This document shows positions 1-8,362 of a DNA stretch of 64,000 bases, piece after piece. The stretch comes from Lachnospiraceae bacterium (lineage in GTDB: Bacteria > Bacillota > Clostridia > Lachnospirales > Lachnospiraceae). Positions within the stretch are counted from its first letter, which is position 1. Each line of letters starts with the position of its first letter. Location of the stretch: NCBI GenBank assembly GCA_017462755.1, contig JAFTQM010000092.1, positions 1 to 64,000 on the forward strand, written 5' to 3'. The notes under the pieces were generated by a model. It was not told the DNA's origin. It was given only the letters and a program-made list of their open reading frames with translations, and did no database searches. The position numbers and the translations under genes were made by a program.

Positions 1-789
1 AACATACTTTCTGTAGCCTCTGTGCTCCTCTACCCAGTCAAGCAGAGTCAGCTCGTACTGAGCAAGCTTAGGAAGAACCTCCGGCTTCATGTTACCTGCG
101 CCAAGCTCCTCCTCCATCTCCTTAACCTTTGCAGGGATACGAGGATCGTCTGCATGCTTGTTGAATGCTTCAATCAGGTCAAGCTCGGAATTCTCCTCAA
201 TCTCTACACCCAGATTGTAAAGCTGCTTAATCGGAGCGTGACAAGCAAGGAAGTTGAGTGGTCTAGGACCAAAGCTGATAATCTTTAAGTCGGAAAGACC
301 GATGATACCGCGTGCAATCGGAACAAATTCCTTAATCATATCTGCACACTCTTCTGCGGTACCTACCGGATACTCCGGTATGTATGCCTTTACGTTGCGA
401 AGCTTTAAGTTGTAGCTTGCATTTAACATACCACAGTATGCATCTCCACGGCCGTCCATCAGGTCTGCCTGAGACTCCTCTGCTGCTGCCACATAGATAG
501 CAGGACCGTCAAAATGCTTTGCTAATAAGGTTTCGGAAATCTCCGGACCAAAGTTTCCAAGATATACGCAAAGTGCGTTACATCCTGCCTTCTTAATATC
601 CTCCAGAGCCTGAACCATATGGATTTCACTCTCTACGATACAAACCGGACATTCATAAATGTCATCTGCGCCATACTTATCCGTATAAGCCTTTACCAGT
701 GCCTTTCTTCTGTTAACGGAAAGAGACTCCGGGAAACAGTCACGGCTTACTGCAACAATACCAACTTTTACCTTTGGAATGTTATTCAT
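1..789 (-). CDS. L-fucose/L-arabinose isomerase-family protein (partial, C-terminus outside window)
   Basis: My own translation of the minus strand from the ATG at 789-787 stays open for 263 codons to the window edge, so only the N-terminal part is present. The protein begins MNNIPKVKVGIVAVSRDCFP and continues with a region resembling the N-terminal Rossmann-like domain of the FucI/AraA superfamily (COG2407), including a GNFGPE-type stretch (CVYLGNFGPE) and ISFGPRPLNFLAC. Family members isomerise aldoses and ketoses in the cytoplasm, but the manganese-binding residues lie in the missing C-terminal half, so the substrate cannot be named. A good promoter lies upstream at 848-876 and a weak ribosome binding site (GGTGTAAAAT) precedes the start. 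Family is likely; exact reaction is not established. Confidence 0.72.
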   Translation of the reverse strand, partial: MNNIPKVKVGIVAVSRDCFPESLSVNRRKALVKAYTDKYGADDIYECPVCIVESEIHMVQALEDIKKAGCNALCVYLGNFGPEISETLLAKHFDGPAIYVAAAEESQADLMDGRGDAYCGMLNASYNLKLRNVKAYIPEYPVGTAEECADMIKEFVPIARGIIGLSDLKIISFGPRPLNFLACHAPIKQLYNLGVEIEENSELDLIEAFNKHADDPRIPAKVKEMEEELGAGNMKPEVLPKLAQYELTLLDWVEEHRGYRKYV

Positions 790-847
790 ATTTTACACCT
801 GTACCTTTCTTACTATTTTAATTTATTTAATTAATATAGCTGATTTA

Positions 848-876
848 ATTATATTGCCTAGTCCATAAAAAGTCAA
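848..876 (-). promoter_or_regulatory. Sigma-A-type promoter for the isomerase-family gene
   Basis: On the minus strand the sequence reads TTGACT, a 17-base spacer, then TATAAT. It lies about 60 bases upstream of the start at 789 and downstream of the terminator that closes the deaminase gene, which is the expected arrangement for an independent transcript. Confidence 0.7.
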
Positions 877-915
877 TCCGAACACCTGTCAGATTGTGCT
901 TTTTTTTGTTCAAAA

Positions 916-942
916 AATGCGGAACAGCTACTGCTCCGCATT
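916..942 (-). terminator. Rho-independent terminator after the dCMP deaminase gene
   Basis: An inverted repeat (AATGCGGA ... TCCGCATT, with a further CAG/CTG inner pairing) is followed on the minus strand by a T-run. It lies 15 bases past the deaminase stop codon. Confidence 0.75.
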
Positions 943-957
943 TTCCAAAGCTCCTTA

Positions 958-1446
958 TCAATATCCGCGAATGCCTTCTAACGATTCGTCGTTTTCAATC
1001 CACTCACTTACCTGCACAATCCGGTAATTCTCCTCGTCATCCCGGATAATTACCTGTTCAATGCCTGCATTAATCACAGTACGCTTGCACATGGAACAGC
1101 TGCTGCTCTTGGCAATATACGTCATACCCGGCATCTCAAAGCCCACCAGATACAAGGTCGCCCCAAGCATCTTTTCCCGCGGTGCACTGATAATCGCATT
1201 CATCTCCGCATGCACACTGCGGCAAAGCTCGTAACGCTCGCCCCGCGGAATCGCCAGCTTTTCTCTTACACAATAATTGAGATCCGAACAATTCTTTCTG
1301 CCACGCGGCGCTCCGACATAGCCGGTCGAGATAATTTCATCATTCTTTACAATGACTGCCCCATAAATCCGACGCAGACAGGTACTACGCTTTGATACTG
1401 CTTCCGCAATATCCAGATAATAATTGATTTTGTCCCTGCGCTCCAT
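958..1446 (-). CDS. Deoxycytidylate (dCMP) deaminase family protein
   Basis: A 162-residue cytosolic enzyme of the cytidine/deoxycytidylate deaminase family, which converts dCMP to dUMP to feed thymidylate synthesis; ComE operon protein 2 is a close relative. The zinc site is visible: SVHAEMNA gives the His79 ligand and catalytic Glu81, and SSSCSMCK gives the two Cys ligands at 117 and 120. Length fits the family, which is usually about 150-190 residues. It starts at an ATG preceded by AAGGAGCAG and lies just downstream of the M15 peptidase gene on the same strand, about 50 bases apart, so the two may be cotranscribed although no functional link is evident. It is closed by the terminator at 916-942. 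Confidence 0.9.
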   Translation of the reverse strand: MERRDKINYYLDIAEAVSKRSTCLRRIYGAVIVKNDEIISTGYVGAPRGRKNCSDLNYCVREKLAIPRGERYELCRSVHAEMNAIISAPREKMLGATLYLVGFEMPGMTYIAKSSSCSMCKRTVINAGIEQVIIRDDEENYRIVQVSEWIENDESLEGIRGY

Positions 1447-1495
1447 ACTGCTCCTTTCTTATCTCTTCAAACAACCTCTATGCCCGCGACACTCT

Positions 1496-2785
1496 CTAAA
1501 ATGCGTAAGGCATATCATGTGTTTCATTGATAATCGTTTCCCAGGTTTTATAATTGACCGTTCCCGTTACCTTCAAGCCCTTTTTCTTCTGGTACTTCTT
1601 TACTGCCTCTGCTGTTTTCTTTCCGTAGACTCCATCCACCGAAACCGAATATCCCAGCTCTCTTAAGCGCTGCTGCAGATTTCGCACATCCGTACCCTTC
1701 ATATAGCTCGTTTTTACATTTAGATTGCGGAATGGAGATTTGTCCTGATAAGTCAGATACTCCAAACCCAGATATTGAAAATGCATCGTGTCGGCACAAA
1801 TCTCAAACTCGCCGCCCCAATACCAGCCGTAACGTTCAAAAATTTCGATGACCTCATCCGGAATACAATATGGATTCGATTTGTCACGCAAATCGTTTCC
1901 CTTACCAAGATAATAGTCATTATCCTCATCCCATGGGTTAATATCAATCGCTGCACCAAACGAATGCATCGACATCAGCGTCGAATTACTCAAGCCCACA
2001 CCGCCTACCTTGCGGTAGCCGTAGCCCTTCAGCACGCGAATCGGAAACTGAATGTCTAACGCATAGATTTCCTGAAAAATCGCCTTCACATTCTTCGCCA
2101 GCTTCTCGTTAATCGTCAGCTTGAAGCTCGAAGCATATCTTCCGCCTTTGGAATCCATCTTCCACACCGGAACGGTAATCGTCTTCATATGCGTCGCAGC
2201 TTCTTTCTCTGTCGCATACCCCGGCGGACGGTTATCCATCGTAAGCTCAATGACATCCGTGCCAAACAAATACTGATATCTTGCATCGTTGCTTTCAGTC
2301 GGTATCTGCGCTGACGGCTTTATCGTCGGTGTCGGACTTGGAGTAGGGGTCGGGGTGGCCGTCGGCTCTTTTGCCGGCTCTTCCATGATTTCCGGTGCCT
2401 TAGTCGGCTCTTTCTCCGGCTCTTCCGTGATCTCCGGTGCCTGAGTCGGCTCTTTCTCCGGCTCTTCCGTGATTTCCGGCGCCTTAGTCGGCTCTTTCTC
2501 CGGCTCTTCCGTAATTTCCGGTGCCTCGGTTGGAACCGGGGTTATTTCTTCCGGTGCATCCTCTGCTTCTTCCGTCGGTATCGGACTTATCTCCTGTGAC
2601 AATTCTCCCGGATTTTCCTCCGGTACCGGACTCGGCTCTAACACCGTTGTATCCTCTGCTATGTACTCTTCTCCAAGCTCCGTCGCAAGGATACTTGCAT
2701 TTGGCGCAGCAGCCAGATTTCCAATCAAAACAGCCAAACTCAGCATAACCGCCAAACGCTTTTTTCTACATTTCAAAAAACTCAT
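1496..2785 (-). CDS. Secreted M15-family (VanY-like) peptidoglycan peptidase with peptidoglycan-binding domain
   Basis: A 429-residue exported protein. After an N-terminal signal/anchor segment (about residues 10-35) comes a Thr/Pro/Glu-rich spacer with four 14-residue repeats (about 86-141). Next is an M15 peptidase domain with the zinc motif SMHSFGAAIDIN (His274, Asp281) and the late histidine in ADTMHFQY (His335), then a C-terminal peptidoglycan-binding type 1 domain (about 355-420, typified by LRELGYSVSVDGVYG). The M15 family includes D,D-carboxypeptidases and L-Ala-D-Glu endopeptidases; which activity applies is not decided by the sequence. I chose the ATG at 2785, nine bases after AGGAAG. 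An in-frame TTG seven codons upstream would place the start inside the ribosome binding site. A promoter is at 2812-2840. Confidence 0.88.
   Translation of the reverse strand: MSFLKCRKKRLAVMLSLAVLIGNLAAAPNASILATELGEEYIAEDTTVLEPSPVPEENPGELSQEISPIPTEEAEDAPEEITPVPTEAPEITEEPEKEPTKAPEITEEPEKEPTQAPEITEEPEKEPTKAPEIMEEPAKEPTATPTPTPSPTPTIKPSAQIPTESNDARYQYLFGTDVIELTMDNRPPGYATEKEAATHMKTITVPVWKMDSKGGRYASSFKLTINEKLAKNVKAIFQEIYALDIQFPIRVLKGYGYRKVGGVGLSNSTLMSMHSFGAAIDINPWDEDNDYYLGKGNDLRDKSNPYCIPDEVIEIFERYGWYWGGEFEICADTMHFQYLGLEYLTYQDKSPFRNLNVKTSYMKGTDVRNLQQRLRELGYSVSVDGVYGKKTAEAVKKYQKKKGLKVTGTVNYKTWETIINETHDMPYAF
2363..2530 (-). repeat. Four tandem 42-bp in-frame repeats in the M15 peptidase gene
   Basis: The repeat unit encodes variants of T(E/K/Q)APEITEEPEKEP, four times in a row, with few substitutions at DNA level. 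It forms an acidic, proline-rich extended spacer between the membrane-proximal end and the catalytic domain, probably spanning the cell wall. Near-identical units are prone to copy-number change by slippage. Confidence 0.9.
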
Positions 2786-2811
2786 TTCATAACGCTTCCT
2801 TTCCAACCTTT

Positions 2812-2840
2812 ATTCTACTTTGTCTTTCCTGTAAAATCAA
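2812..2840 (-). promoter_or_regulatory. Promoter of the M15 peptidase gene
   Basis: The minus strand shows TTGATT, a 17-base spacer, and TAGAAT, about 27 bases before the chosen start codon. It sits back to back with the plus-strand promoter at 2863-2891. Confidence 0.6.
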
Positions 2841-2862
2841 GTACCTAACACCACCAACTTCC

Positions 2863-2891
2863 TTGAAGTTTTTTCCTTAGAATGATACAAT
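2863..2891 (+). promoter_or_regulatory. Promoter of the rRNA methyltransferase gene
   Basis: TTGAAG and TACAAT are separated by 17 bases and lie 31 bases before the rlmD-like start codon. Confidence 0.6.
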
Positions 2892-2922
2892 ATGACCAAA
2901 TATACCTTTATGGAGGACTATC

Positions 2923-4314
2923 ATGAGCAAACAATATCGCGTAAAGTGCCGCGAAATCGATTATACAGGCAAAGGTCTGGTAACCTTCAACCAGTCCACC
3001 TTTGCCGTTCCTTATTTGTTGGATGGAGAAACCGCAAAGATTGAGCTGGTTTACGGAAAAGACCGCAAAAGTACTACTGCAAAGCTGGCAGAGGTAGAGG
3101 TGACTTCCCCGGAGCGTCGCGAACCGGTCTGTCCTGCCTTCTCCAAATGTGGCGGCTGTCAGCTGCAGCATATGGATTACGAAAAGCAGCTTGCCATCAA
3201 GCAGGCAATGGCAGAGCATTGGCTCGGAGCTTTCGTCGGTACCTCCAAGGCTACGACCTCCAAGTCAGCCGTAAATACGCACACAAATACAGGTGCATCC
3301 ATTCTTCCGATTATCGGTGCCAAAAATCCTTACCACTACCGCCACAAAATACACGCCACCTTCTCCCGCACCCGTCAGGGCATGAAGCTGGGCATCTACG
3401 AAGAAAACTCACACCGCGTGATTAACGTAAAAGACTGTGCGATTCAAAACAAGGCTGCCAATGCCATTTTAAAAACCATCCGCACCCTCGCAGACCGTTT
3501 TCATCTGACCGCCTACAACGAAGATACTCGTCAGGGGCTGCTTCGTCATGTACTGATTCGCTGCAGTCATCACACCGGTCAGATTATGGTGGTTCTTGTA
3601 CTTGGCACTACCAATTTCCCAAACAAAAATGCCTTTCTCGATGCACTGCGCAAGGCGCATCCGGAAATCACAACCATCGTACAAAATATCAACAACCAAA
3701 AGACCAGTATGGTGCTTGGCAAGCAGGAAACCGTACTGTACGGCAATGGCTGGATTGAAGATTCCTTGTGCGGATTGACCTTCCGCATTTCTCCGAAATC
3801 CTTTTATCAGGTCAATCCGGAGCAGACGGAGCTTCTTTATCAGACCGCAATGACCTTTGCCGGACTGACCGGCAAGGAAACCGTACTGGACACCTACTGC
3901 GGCACCGGCACCATCGGACTCATTGCTTCTCAATATGCTGCCAAAGTCATCGGTGTAGAATCCAACGCTGCAGCCGTTCGTGATGCAGTCGCAGGTGCCC
4001 GCACGAACCAAATTGAAAATGCCGAATTTGTCTGCGAGGACGCCGGTGCATTTATGAAAAAGGCAACCACCGCTCCGGACGTCGTGTTTATGGACCCACC
4101 CCGCTCCGGCTCGGACGAAGCCTTTTTGAGCGCTCTTGTCCGTCTCGCTCCGGCTCGTGTTGTCTACATCTCCTGCAATATGGAAACACAGGCAAGAGAC
4201 TTAGCTTATTTGACCAAGCACGGATACGCTGTGGACAAAATCCAGCCGGTAGACTTATTCCCTTGGACGGAACACTGTGAAAGTGTGTGCCTTTTAAAGC
4301 GATTGAGCAACTAA
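2923..4314 (+). CDS. rlmD: 23S rRNA (uracil-5-)-methyltransferase, RumA/RlmD-RlmCD family
   Basis: A 463-residue SAM-dependent methyltransferase that makes 5-methyluridine in 23S rRNA. An N-terminal TRAM-like RNA-binding barrel (about 1-60) precedes a [4Fe-4S] cluster motif with Cys70, Cys76 and Cys79 (CPAFSKCGGCQLQ), with a probable fourth ligand in VKDCAIQN. The C-terminal Rossmann domain shows the SAM loop DTYCGTGTIGL, the catalytic motif MDPPRSG, and the nucleophilic cysteine Cys418 in VYISCN. Length is normal for the family. The start is set by GGAGG eight bases upstream. Which uridine(s) it modifies (747, 1939 or both, as RlmCD does in Bacillus) cannot be told from sequence alone. It has its own promoter and no cotranscribed partner. 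Confidence 0.92.
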   Translation: MSKQYRVKCREIDYTGKGLVTFNQSTFAVPYLLDGETAKIELVYGKDRKSTTAKLAEVEVTSPERREPVCPAFSKCGGCQLQHMDYEKQLAIKQAMAEHWLGAFVGTSKATTSKSAVNTHTNTGASILPIIGAKNPYHYRHKIHATFSRTRQGMKLGIYEENSHRVINVKDCAIQNKAANAILKTIRTLADRFHLTAYNEDTRQGLLRHVLIRCSHHTGQIMVVLVLGTTNFPNKNAFLDALRKAHPEITTIVQNINNQKTSMVLGKQETVLYGNGWIEDSLCGLTFRISPKSFYQVNPEQTELLYQTAMTFAGLTGKETVLDTYCGTGTIGLIASQYAAKVIGVESNAAAVRDAVAGARTNQIENAEFVCEDAGAFMKKATTAPDVVFMDPPRSGSDEAFLSALVRLAPARVVYISCNMETQARDLAYLTKHGYAVDKIQPVDLFPWTEHCESVCLLKRLSN

Positions 4315-4417
4315 AAACCGGATACTCATGTAAAAATTTCTATAAAAACAGAAGAATCGAAGAAAATGAAGGAAGAAAAATAGCAAACAGCGATAGCTAG
4401 CTGAGAGGTGGTGAATC

Positions 4418-4585
4418 GTGATAATTTCAAAAATATCAATTGATATAATAGAGACAGGTAAACATCTGAAAAATCTCGCTCAAAGACACGGCTATAGTGT
4501 GAAGGATATTCAACAATATTTAGGATTATCATGTCCACAACCAGTGTATCGATGGTATAAGGATTTTGGACTATCCGTCCAATGA
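4418..4585 (+). pseudogene. Clipped HTH (XRE-like) regulator remnant, 55 codons
   Basis: My own translation gives a 55-codon frame starting at GTG after a good GAGGTGGTG ribosome binding site. It reads through GYSVKDIQQYLGLSCPQ and PVYRWYK. From memory this matches the first helix-turn-helix of small XRE-like DNA-binding proteins common in Lachnospiraceae, which normally continue for a few dozen residues after RWYK. Here the frame ends six residues later (DFGLSVQ then stop), removing the second half of the HTH. It sits in a patch with another broken gene, so I call it a truncated remnant; a functional mini-protein cannot be excluded because the ribosome binding site and frame are intact. Confidence 0.55.
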
Positions 4586-4637
4586 AATAATCTGACAAGT
4601 GTATTACTATGAAAGAAAAACATAGGAGGCACTTGTT

Positions 4638-4790
4638 ATGACAAGGGGAAGAATTATTTTAATTCAAGGTAATAAGCAATTATATACCACATGTGAGTTT
4701 AATGGAGACATGCATCCCAATATGCATACTCCGGAAATGTTATATGATTTTATTTCAAAAAATGGTGTTATATACCAAAAGGAGGTGTAG
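4638..4790 (+). CDS. Small hypothetical protein (50 aa)
   Basis: A 50-residue frame starting at an ATG placed eight bases after AGGAGG, beginning MTRGRIILIQGNKQLYTTCE and ending YQKEV. It contains several Met and His residues but no motif I recognise and no membrane segment. Its last codons (AAG GAG GTG) form the ribosome binding site of the following ORF6N gene, whose ATG is five bases further on, so the two were translationally coupled before the downstream gene decayed. This arrangement and the strong start signal are the reasons for treating it as a real gene. No function can be assigned. Confidence 0.5.
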   Translation: MTRGRIILIQGNKQLYTTCEFNGDMHPNMHTPEMLYDFISKNGVIYQKEV

Positions 4791-4794
4791 TCAT

Positions 4795-5344
4795 ATGACA
4801 AATGAGAACAAGAATCAAAGCCAAATCATGGAAATAAATGAAACGATGCTTCAAAGTAAGATTTATTTGGTACGTGAGCAGAAGGTCATGTTAGACTTTG
4901 AGTTGGCAGAGATATATGGATATACAACTACTCGTTTCAATGAATAAGTTAAAAATAACATAGAAAAATTTGATGATGATTTTATGTTTGAATTAACTAA
5001 GGAAGAGTTTGAAAACTTGATATCGAAAAAATCGACATCAAGTTGGGGTGGATGTATCTATATTCAGCGACAACCTTGCAAAAGGTCTAAGAAAAAATAC
5101 ATATATGGATTTCTGCAAAGAATATCCGAATATGAATATTCAACTGTTTTGTTCGGGTGGGATATTTCATGATAGATATATTATCCTAGATTATGGAACA
5201 GATGATGAAAAAGTATTCTTATGTGGAGCATCTTCGAAAGATGCTGGTGGAAGAATCACATCTATTTTGGAGGATCCCGATAGAATGAAATATGATTCAA
5301 TGATAAAGGATTTACTTAAGAATAAGCAACTGTCATTAAAATAA
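4795..5344 (+). pseudogene. ORF6N-domain protein gene, broken by a nonsense codon and an internal deletion
   Basis: The first frame gives an ORF6N start (SKIYLVREQKVMLDFELAEI, then YGYTTTRFNE) and ends at a TAA at 4945. The same frame continues directly after the stop as VKNNIEKFDDDFMFELTKEE and FENLISKKSTSSWGG, so the stop replaces a sense codon, probably the Gln of the usual RFNEQVK. Around 5046-5052 the reading shifts frame into VDVSIFSDNLAKGLRKNTY and GGIFHDRYIILDYGTDDEK, the C-terminal part of the same protein type, so the middle of the gene has been deleted. ORF6N proteins are phage-derived DNA-binding or antirepressor-like proteins. The C-terminal HDRYIILD fits an HxK/R-x4-D phospholipase-D-like motif; that resemblance is an inference. 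Confidence 0.8.
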
Positions 5345-5564
5345 GCATGTAATTCGCAATAATAGTTAATATGTAAGGTGTATTGAATGATGCAATTCAG
5401 TTGCCCGACGAAAATACAGTCGAAAGCGTTACCTGCTGATTATCACTGCAATTGGAGATTGGAATAGGAAAACGCTAACAAAATAAGATATGTTGAAATG
5501 AGTAAACGTAATTTATTAAAAACATAAATAGCGGAAAGTACAGATAAGTAAGGTGGGATAAGTT

Positions 5565-5762
5565 ATGGCAAGATACATCAAATGTCCGCGCTGCCGGAGT
5601 AAAAATCTATACATAATTGAGGATAACCGTTTTAACGCAGACGCAGCTTTGGGCGGCTGGCTTTTTACCAAATCAATCTTTGGAGCAAGTATGTACGGTC
5701 GTAGCGTAAAAAGCGTTTTTGAATGCGCAGACTGCGGCAAGGTATTTAAAAAGCACTGGTAA
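5565..5762 (+). CDS. Small zinc-ribbon protein (65 aa)
   Basis: A 65-residue protein with two CxxC knuckles, CPRCRSKN near the N-terminus and CADCGKVFKKHW at the C-terminus. They are separated by about 45 residues containing a glycine-rich, hydrophobic stretch (AALGGWLFTKSIFGAS). This is the layout of a zinc ribbon, although the wide spacing suggests that the middle packs as a hairpin or touches the membrane. The ATG follows AAGGTGGG at good spacing. It stands alone between the decayed patch and a convergent AraC gene. No specific role can be assigned; zinc binding is inferred from the cysteine pairs only. Confidence 0.7.
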   Translation: MARYIKCPRCRSKNLYIIEDNRFNADAALGGWLFTKSIFGASMYGRSVKSVFECADCGKVFKKHW

Positions 5763-5820
5763 AGGGTTGAATAACCCACAAAAAATGGTGCATTCATTCA
5801 ACAAAATTGTGCATCATCCC

Positions 5821-6702
5821 TTACCCTCTTCTTTTCCTATACCCGGATGGTGAAACACCCTCTGCCTGCTTGAACACTCTTCCGAAATGAGTATTGCTCT
5901 TAAACCCGACCGCAGCGGCAATATCATTAACCGTAAGCGTCGTATCCAACAAAAGCTTTTTTGCCTCTTTTATCCTGACGTTATTCAGGTATTCAACAAA
6001 ATGAAATCCGGTAATCTCCTTAAAGGTTCTCGAAAAATAAAACGTACTTAAAAAATATTGCGCAGATATCTTCTCAAGCGTAAGCTCCTCGGAATAATGA
6101 TTATTAATATATCCGATGATTTCAAAAATCGTCTTCTGCGTGGCATTAATCTCCGCAAGCGCTGCATCCGCCCGGTTCGGCTTGCAAGTGTTTAAAAACA
6201 GCAGCAGCTGAAGCAGCGTATGCTTTATATAAGCATTCTCATACTGTCGGTTGCCGTAGTATTCCGTCTCCATGATATGAAGCAGCATTTCCACGAACTT
6301 CTGCTCCTGCGGTGCAAGAGAAATGATATGTACTTCTTCTTCAAGATTCTTGTACGGATTCAGCCCTTTATCCATATCAAGATAATCTTCAAGCAGCTCT
6401 CTGCTAAAATGAATCAGCATTCTGTCATAGCCAAAATTCCCTAGATTGCCGGTGCGGTGAATTTCACTGGGATTAATCATAACAAACGAGCCTCCGGTCA
6501 CATGGTAGGTCTTATCCTGAATAAAATAGTAACGTTCCCCCGAATACAAATAGTACAATTCATAGCAATCATGATAGTGATGCAAAAATTCCCGACGCGG
6601 TGTACTGTCATTACGTCTTCCGATGTAAAAATGTGAGTTTGGTATACAAGCAAAATTCGGCATTGAAAGCCATTGCTTCATTTCATCATTTTGTCCGTCC
6701 AT
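5821..6702 (-). CDS. AraC-family transcriptional regulator with N-terminal cupin domain
   Basis: A 293-residue regulator. Residues about 30-160 form an AraC-type cupin sensor (HHYHDCYELYYLYSGERYY, then PSEIHRTG). The last 100 residues carry the two helix-turn-helix units of the AraC/XylS family (LTLEKISAQYFLSTFYFSRT and VNDIAAAVGFKSNTHFGRVF), ending with SPSGYRKRRG. Such proteins usually sense a sugar and activate nearby genes. I chose the ATG at 6702 because it follows AGGAGGAGGG; an upstream in-frame extension of 20 codons has no such signal. It diverges from the MATE gene, a candidate target. Promoter at 6734-6762. Confidence 0.88.
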   Translation of the reverse strand: MDGQNDEMKQWLSMPNFACIPNSHFYIGRRNDSTPRREFLHHYHDCYELYYLYSGERYYFIQDKTYHVTGGSFVMINPSEIHRTGNLGNFGYDRMLIHFSRELLEDYLDMDKGLNPYKNLEEEVHIISLAPQEQKFVEMLLHIMETEYYGNRQYENAYIKHTLLQLLLFLNTCKPNRADAALAEINATQKTIFEIIGYINNHYSEELTLEKISAQYFLSTFYFSRTFKEITGFHFVEYLNNVRIKEAKKLLLDTTLTVNDIAAAVGFKSNTHFGRVFKQAEGVSPSGYRKRRG

Positions 6703-6733
6703 ACTTCCCTCCTCCTGTCTTGTTCTACATGCA

Positions 6734-6762
6734 ATTATATAGCAGCATCTACAAAAGCGCAA
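6734..6762 (-). promoter_or_regulatory. Promoter of the AraC gene
   Basis: The minus strand has TTGCGC and a perfect TATAAT with a 17-base spacer, about 30 bases upstream of the start codon. A CTACAT/ATGTAG inverted pair (6725-6771) flanks it and could be an operator, but this is speculative. Confidence 0.6.
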
Positions 6763-6883
6763 GATATGTAGAATATTTTATATGATTAGCAAGTTTTGTT
6801 GTAGCAATACGTTTATTATTGTGCTAGGATAAGACCGAAACAGCAGTTGAATCAAATAGCGTCGGATACGCGGGAGAAAATAT

Positions 6884-8296
6884 ATGGAGCTTTCAGCAAA
6901 AGAACAAAAACAGATGAAACGAAGAGAATATTTACTGGAGGGCAACCTTTGGAAGGTAGTCATAAGCATTGCCCTTCCTATGGTTTTTTACAACCTTTGC
7001 AACTATCTGTACGGAATATATGACATGATGCTCGTCCAGTCCGCAAACATCGGTGATGCCGCAGACATCGTCGTGCTGGATCAGATTAAGAATATGATTT
7101 CCACGGTTGGCGCCGCACTGGCTACCGGTGGCGGAATTACCGTTGCCAAGCGTTTTGGTGCAGGACAGCTTGATAAAGCCAAAAGATGTGCCAATACATT
7201 ATTTACTGTTGCAATGATTGTGGCTCTGATAACTCTTATATTTATCCCTATCGGTGAGCCTTTCTTAAAGCTTTTTAAAACAGACCAGAGCACGATTGAT
7301 AACGCCATCGGCTATTATAACGTGCAGATTCTTACCCTTGTTGTCACAACAATGAACAGTGCAATGATTGCCTTAGAAAAAGCCAAGGGCAACACCGTTA
7401 ATCTTTTGTGCTTAAATCTTGGGGTAATCGTAATCAAAATCAGTTTGACCTCGTTATTTGTTTACGGTCCATTTGAGAATGTCACAACCACCTGGCTTGC
7501 AGTTGCAACGCTCCTTGCTCAGATGTTCCTTTTCTTCTCCGGACTTTTCCTGTGCTTCAGAAAAAGCAACATCTTGCGCATCAGTGTCAGAGACTTCAAC
7601 TTCGACGCTAAAATACTATCCGGCATAGTTAAGCTTGCCGTTCCTGTATTCGTCGGCAAATTCCTGTTCAGCTTCGGCAAGGTATATGTCAATTCCATTG
7701 CTACGGCACATTACGGCAAAATGTGTGTAGGCGCACTCGGTATTTCCAACACAATAGCCGGTCTTTTTACCAACCTTACAAACTCACTCGGAGACACCGG
7801 TTCGACTATCGTCAGCCAAAACTACGGTAATAAAAGCGGAGAACGAGTCAAAAAAACCTTCTTTGTCAACATTGTATATACCATCGGAATTTGTGTGTTC
7901 GGCACAATCCTTCTCTTCTGTTTAAAGGCGCCTATCGCTGCATTTTTTGCACCGGGTAATGCACTGTATCAGGAGATGATTGTAAACATTTTCACTTGGG
8001 AATGTATGGACATTCTGTTCTTAGGTCTCGGCCATATCGCCAACTCACTGTTTAATGGCTTTGGCAAGACCAAAACCACCATGACCTTCTCTATGTTACG
8101 ATTGTTTGCATACCGTATTCCGGTTTTGTTATTTTTGATGTATGTTGTGGACATGGATTACGTTGCTTGCGGTATCGCAATGTTCGTTTCTAACTTTGTT
8201 TCGGGTATGATTGAGCTGATTGCAGCATTTATCTTTAGCAAAAAAATGAAAACAAAATATCCGGAGTTGTTTGAGAAAGGGACGGAAGAAAGATAG
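6884..8296 (+). CDS. MATE-family multidrug/metabolite efflux transporter
   Basis: A 470-residue polytopic membrane protein with roughly twelve hydrophobic segments. It starts WKVVISIALPMVFYNLCNYL, typical of the first helix of the MATE (multi antimicrobial extrusion) family, followed by the conserved GGGITVAKRFGAG segment and a second-half repeat (GALGISNTIAGLFTNLTNSL). MATE proteins expel cationic or organic compounds using sodium or proton gradients; the substrate here is unknown. Length is normal. The start has a modest ribosome binding site (GGGAGAAAATAT). It is divergent from the AraC gene at 5821-6702, which may regulate it. The hairpin at 8363-8435 may serve as its terminator. Confidence 0.9.
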   Translation: MELSAKEQKQMKRREYLLEGNLWKVVISIALPMVFYNLCNYLYGIYDMMLVQSANIGDAADIVVLDQIKNMISTVGAALATGGGITVAKRFGAGQLDKAKRCANTLFTVAMIVALITLIFIPIGEPFLKLFKTDQSTIDNAIGYYNVQILTLVVTTMNSAMIALEKAKGNTVNLLCLNLGVIVIKISLTSLFVYGPFENVTTTWLAVATLLAQMFLFFSGLFLCFRKSNILRISVRDFNFDAKILSGIVKLAVPVFVGKFLFSFGKVYVNSIATAHYGKMCVGALGISNTIAGLFTNLTNSLGDTGSTIVSQNYGNKSGERVKKTFFVNIVYTIGICVFGTILLFCLKAPIAAFFAPGNALYQEMIVNIFTWECMDILFLGLGHIANSLFNGFGKTKTTMTFSMLRLFAYRIPVLLFLMYVVDMDYVACGIAMFVSNFVSGMIELIAAFIFSKKMKTKYPELFEKGTEER

Positions 8297-8324
8297 TACA
8301 TGTCAATCAATGGAACTTTTTCTA

Positions 8325-8352
8325 TTGCGCTTTTTTCATTTTATGATATACT
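8325..8352 (+). promoter_or_regulatory. Possible promoter of azlCD
   Basis: TTGCGC and TATACT are 16 bases apart and lie about 110 bases before the azlC start. The -35 hexamer is identical to that of the AraC promoter at 6734-6762. Confidence 0.45.
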
Positions 8353-8362
8353 ATTCCTCGAA

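Noticed and set aside
2786..2806. Upstream TTG start adding seven residues to the M15 peptidase
   Set aside because: The extension covers the AGGAAG ribosome binding site that serves the ATG at 2785.
4326..4598. Minus-strand 90-codon open frame
   Set aside because: It is antisense to the HTH remnant, which has a ribosome binding site and a recognisable HTH-type sequence; the antisense product has no such support.
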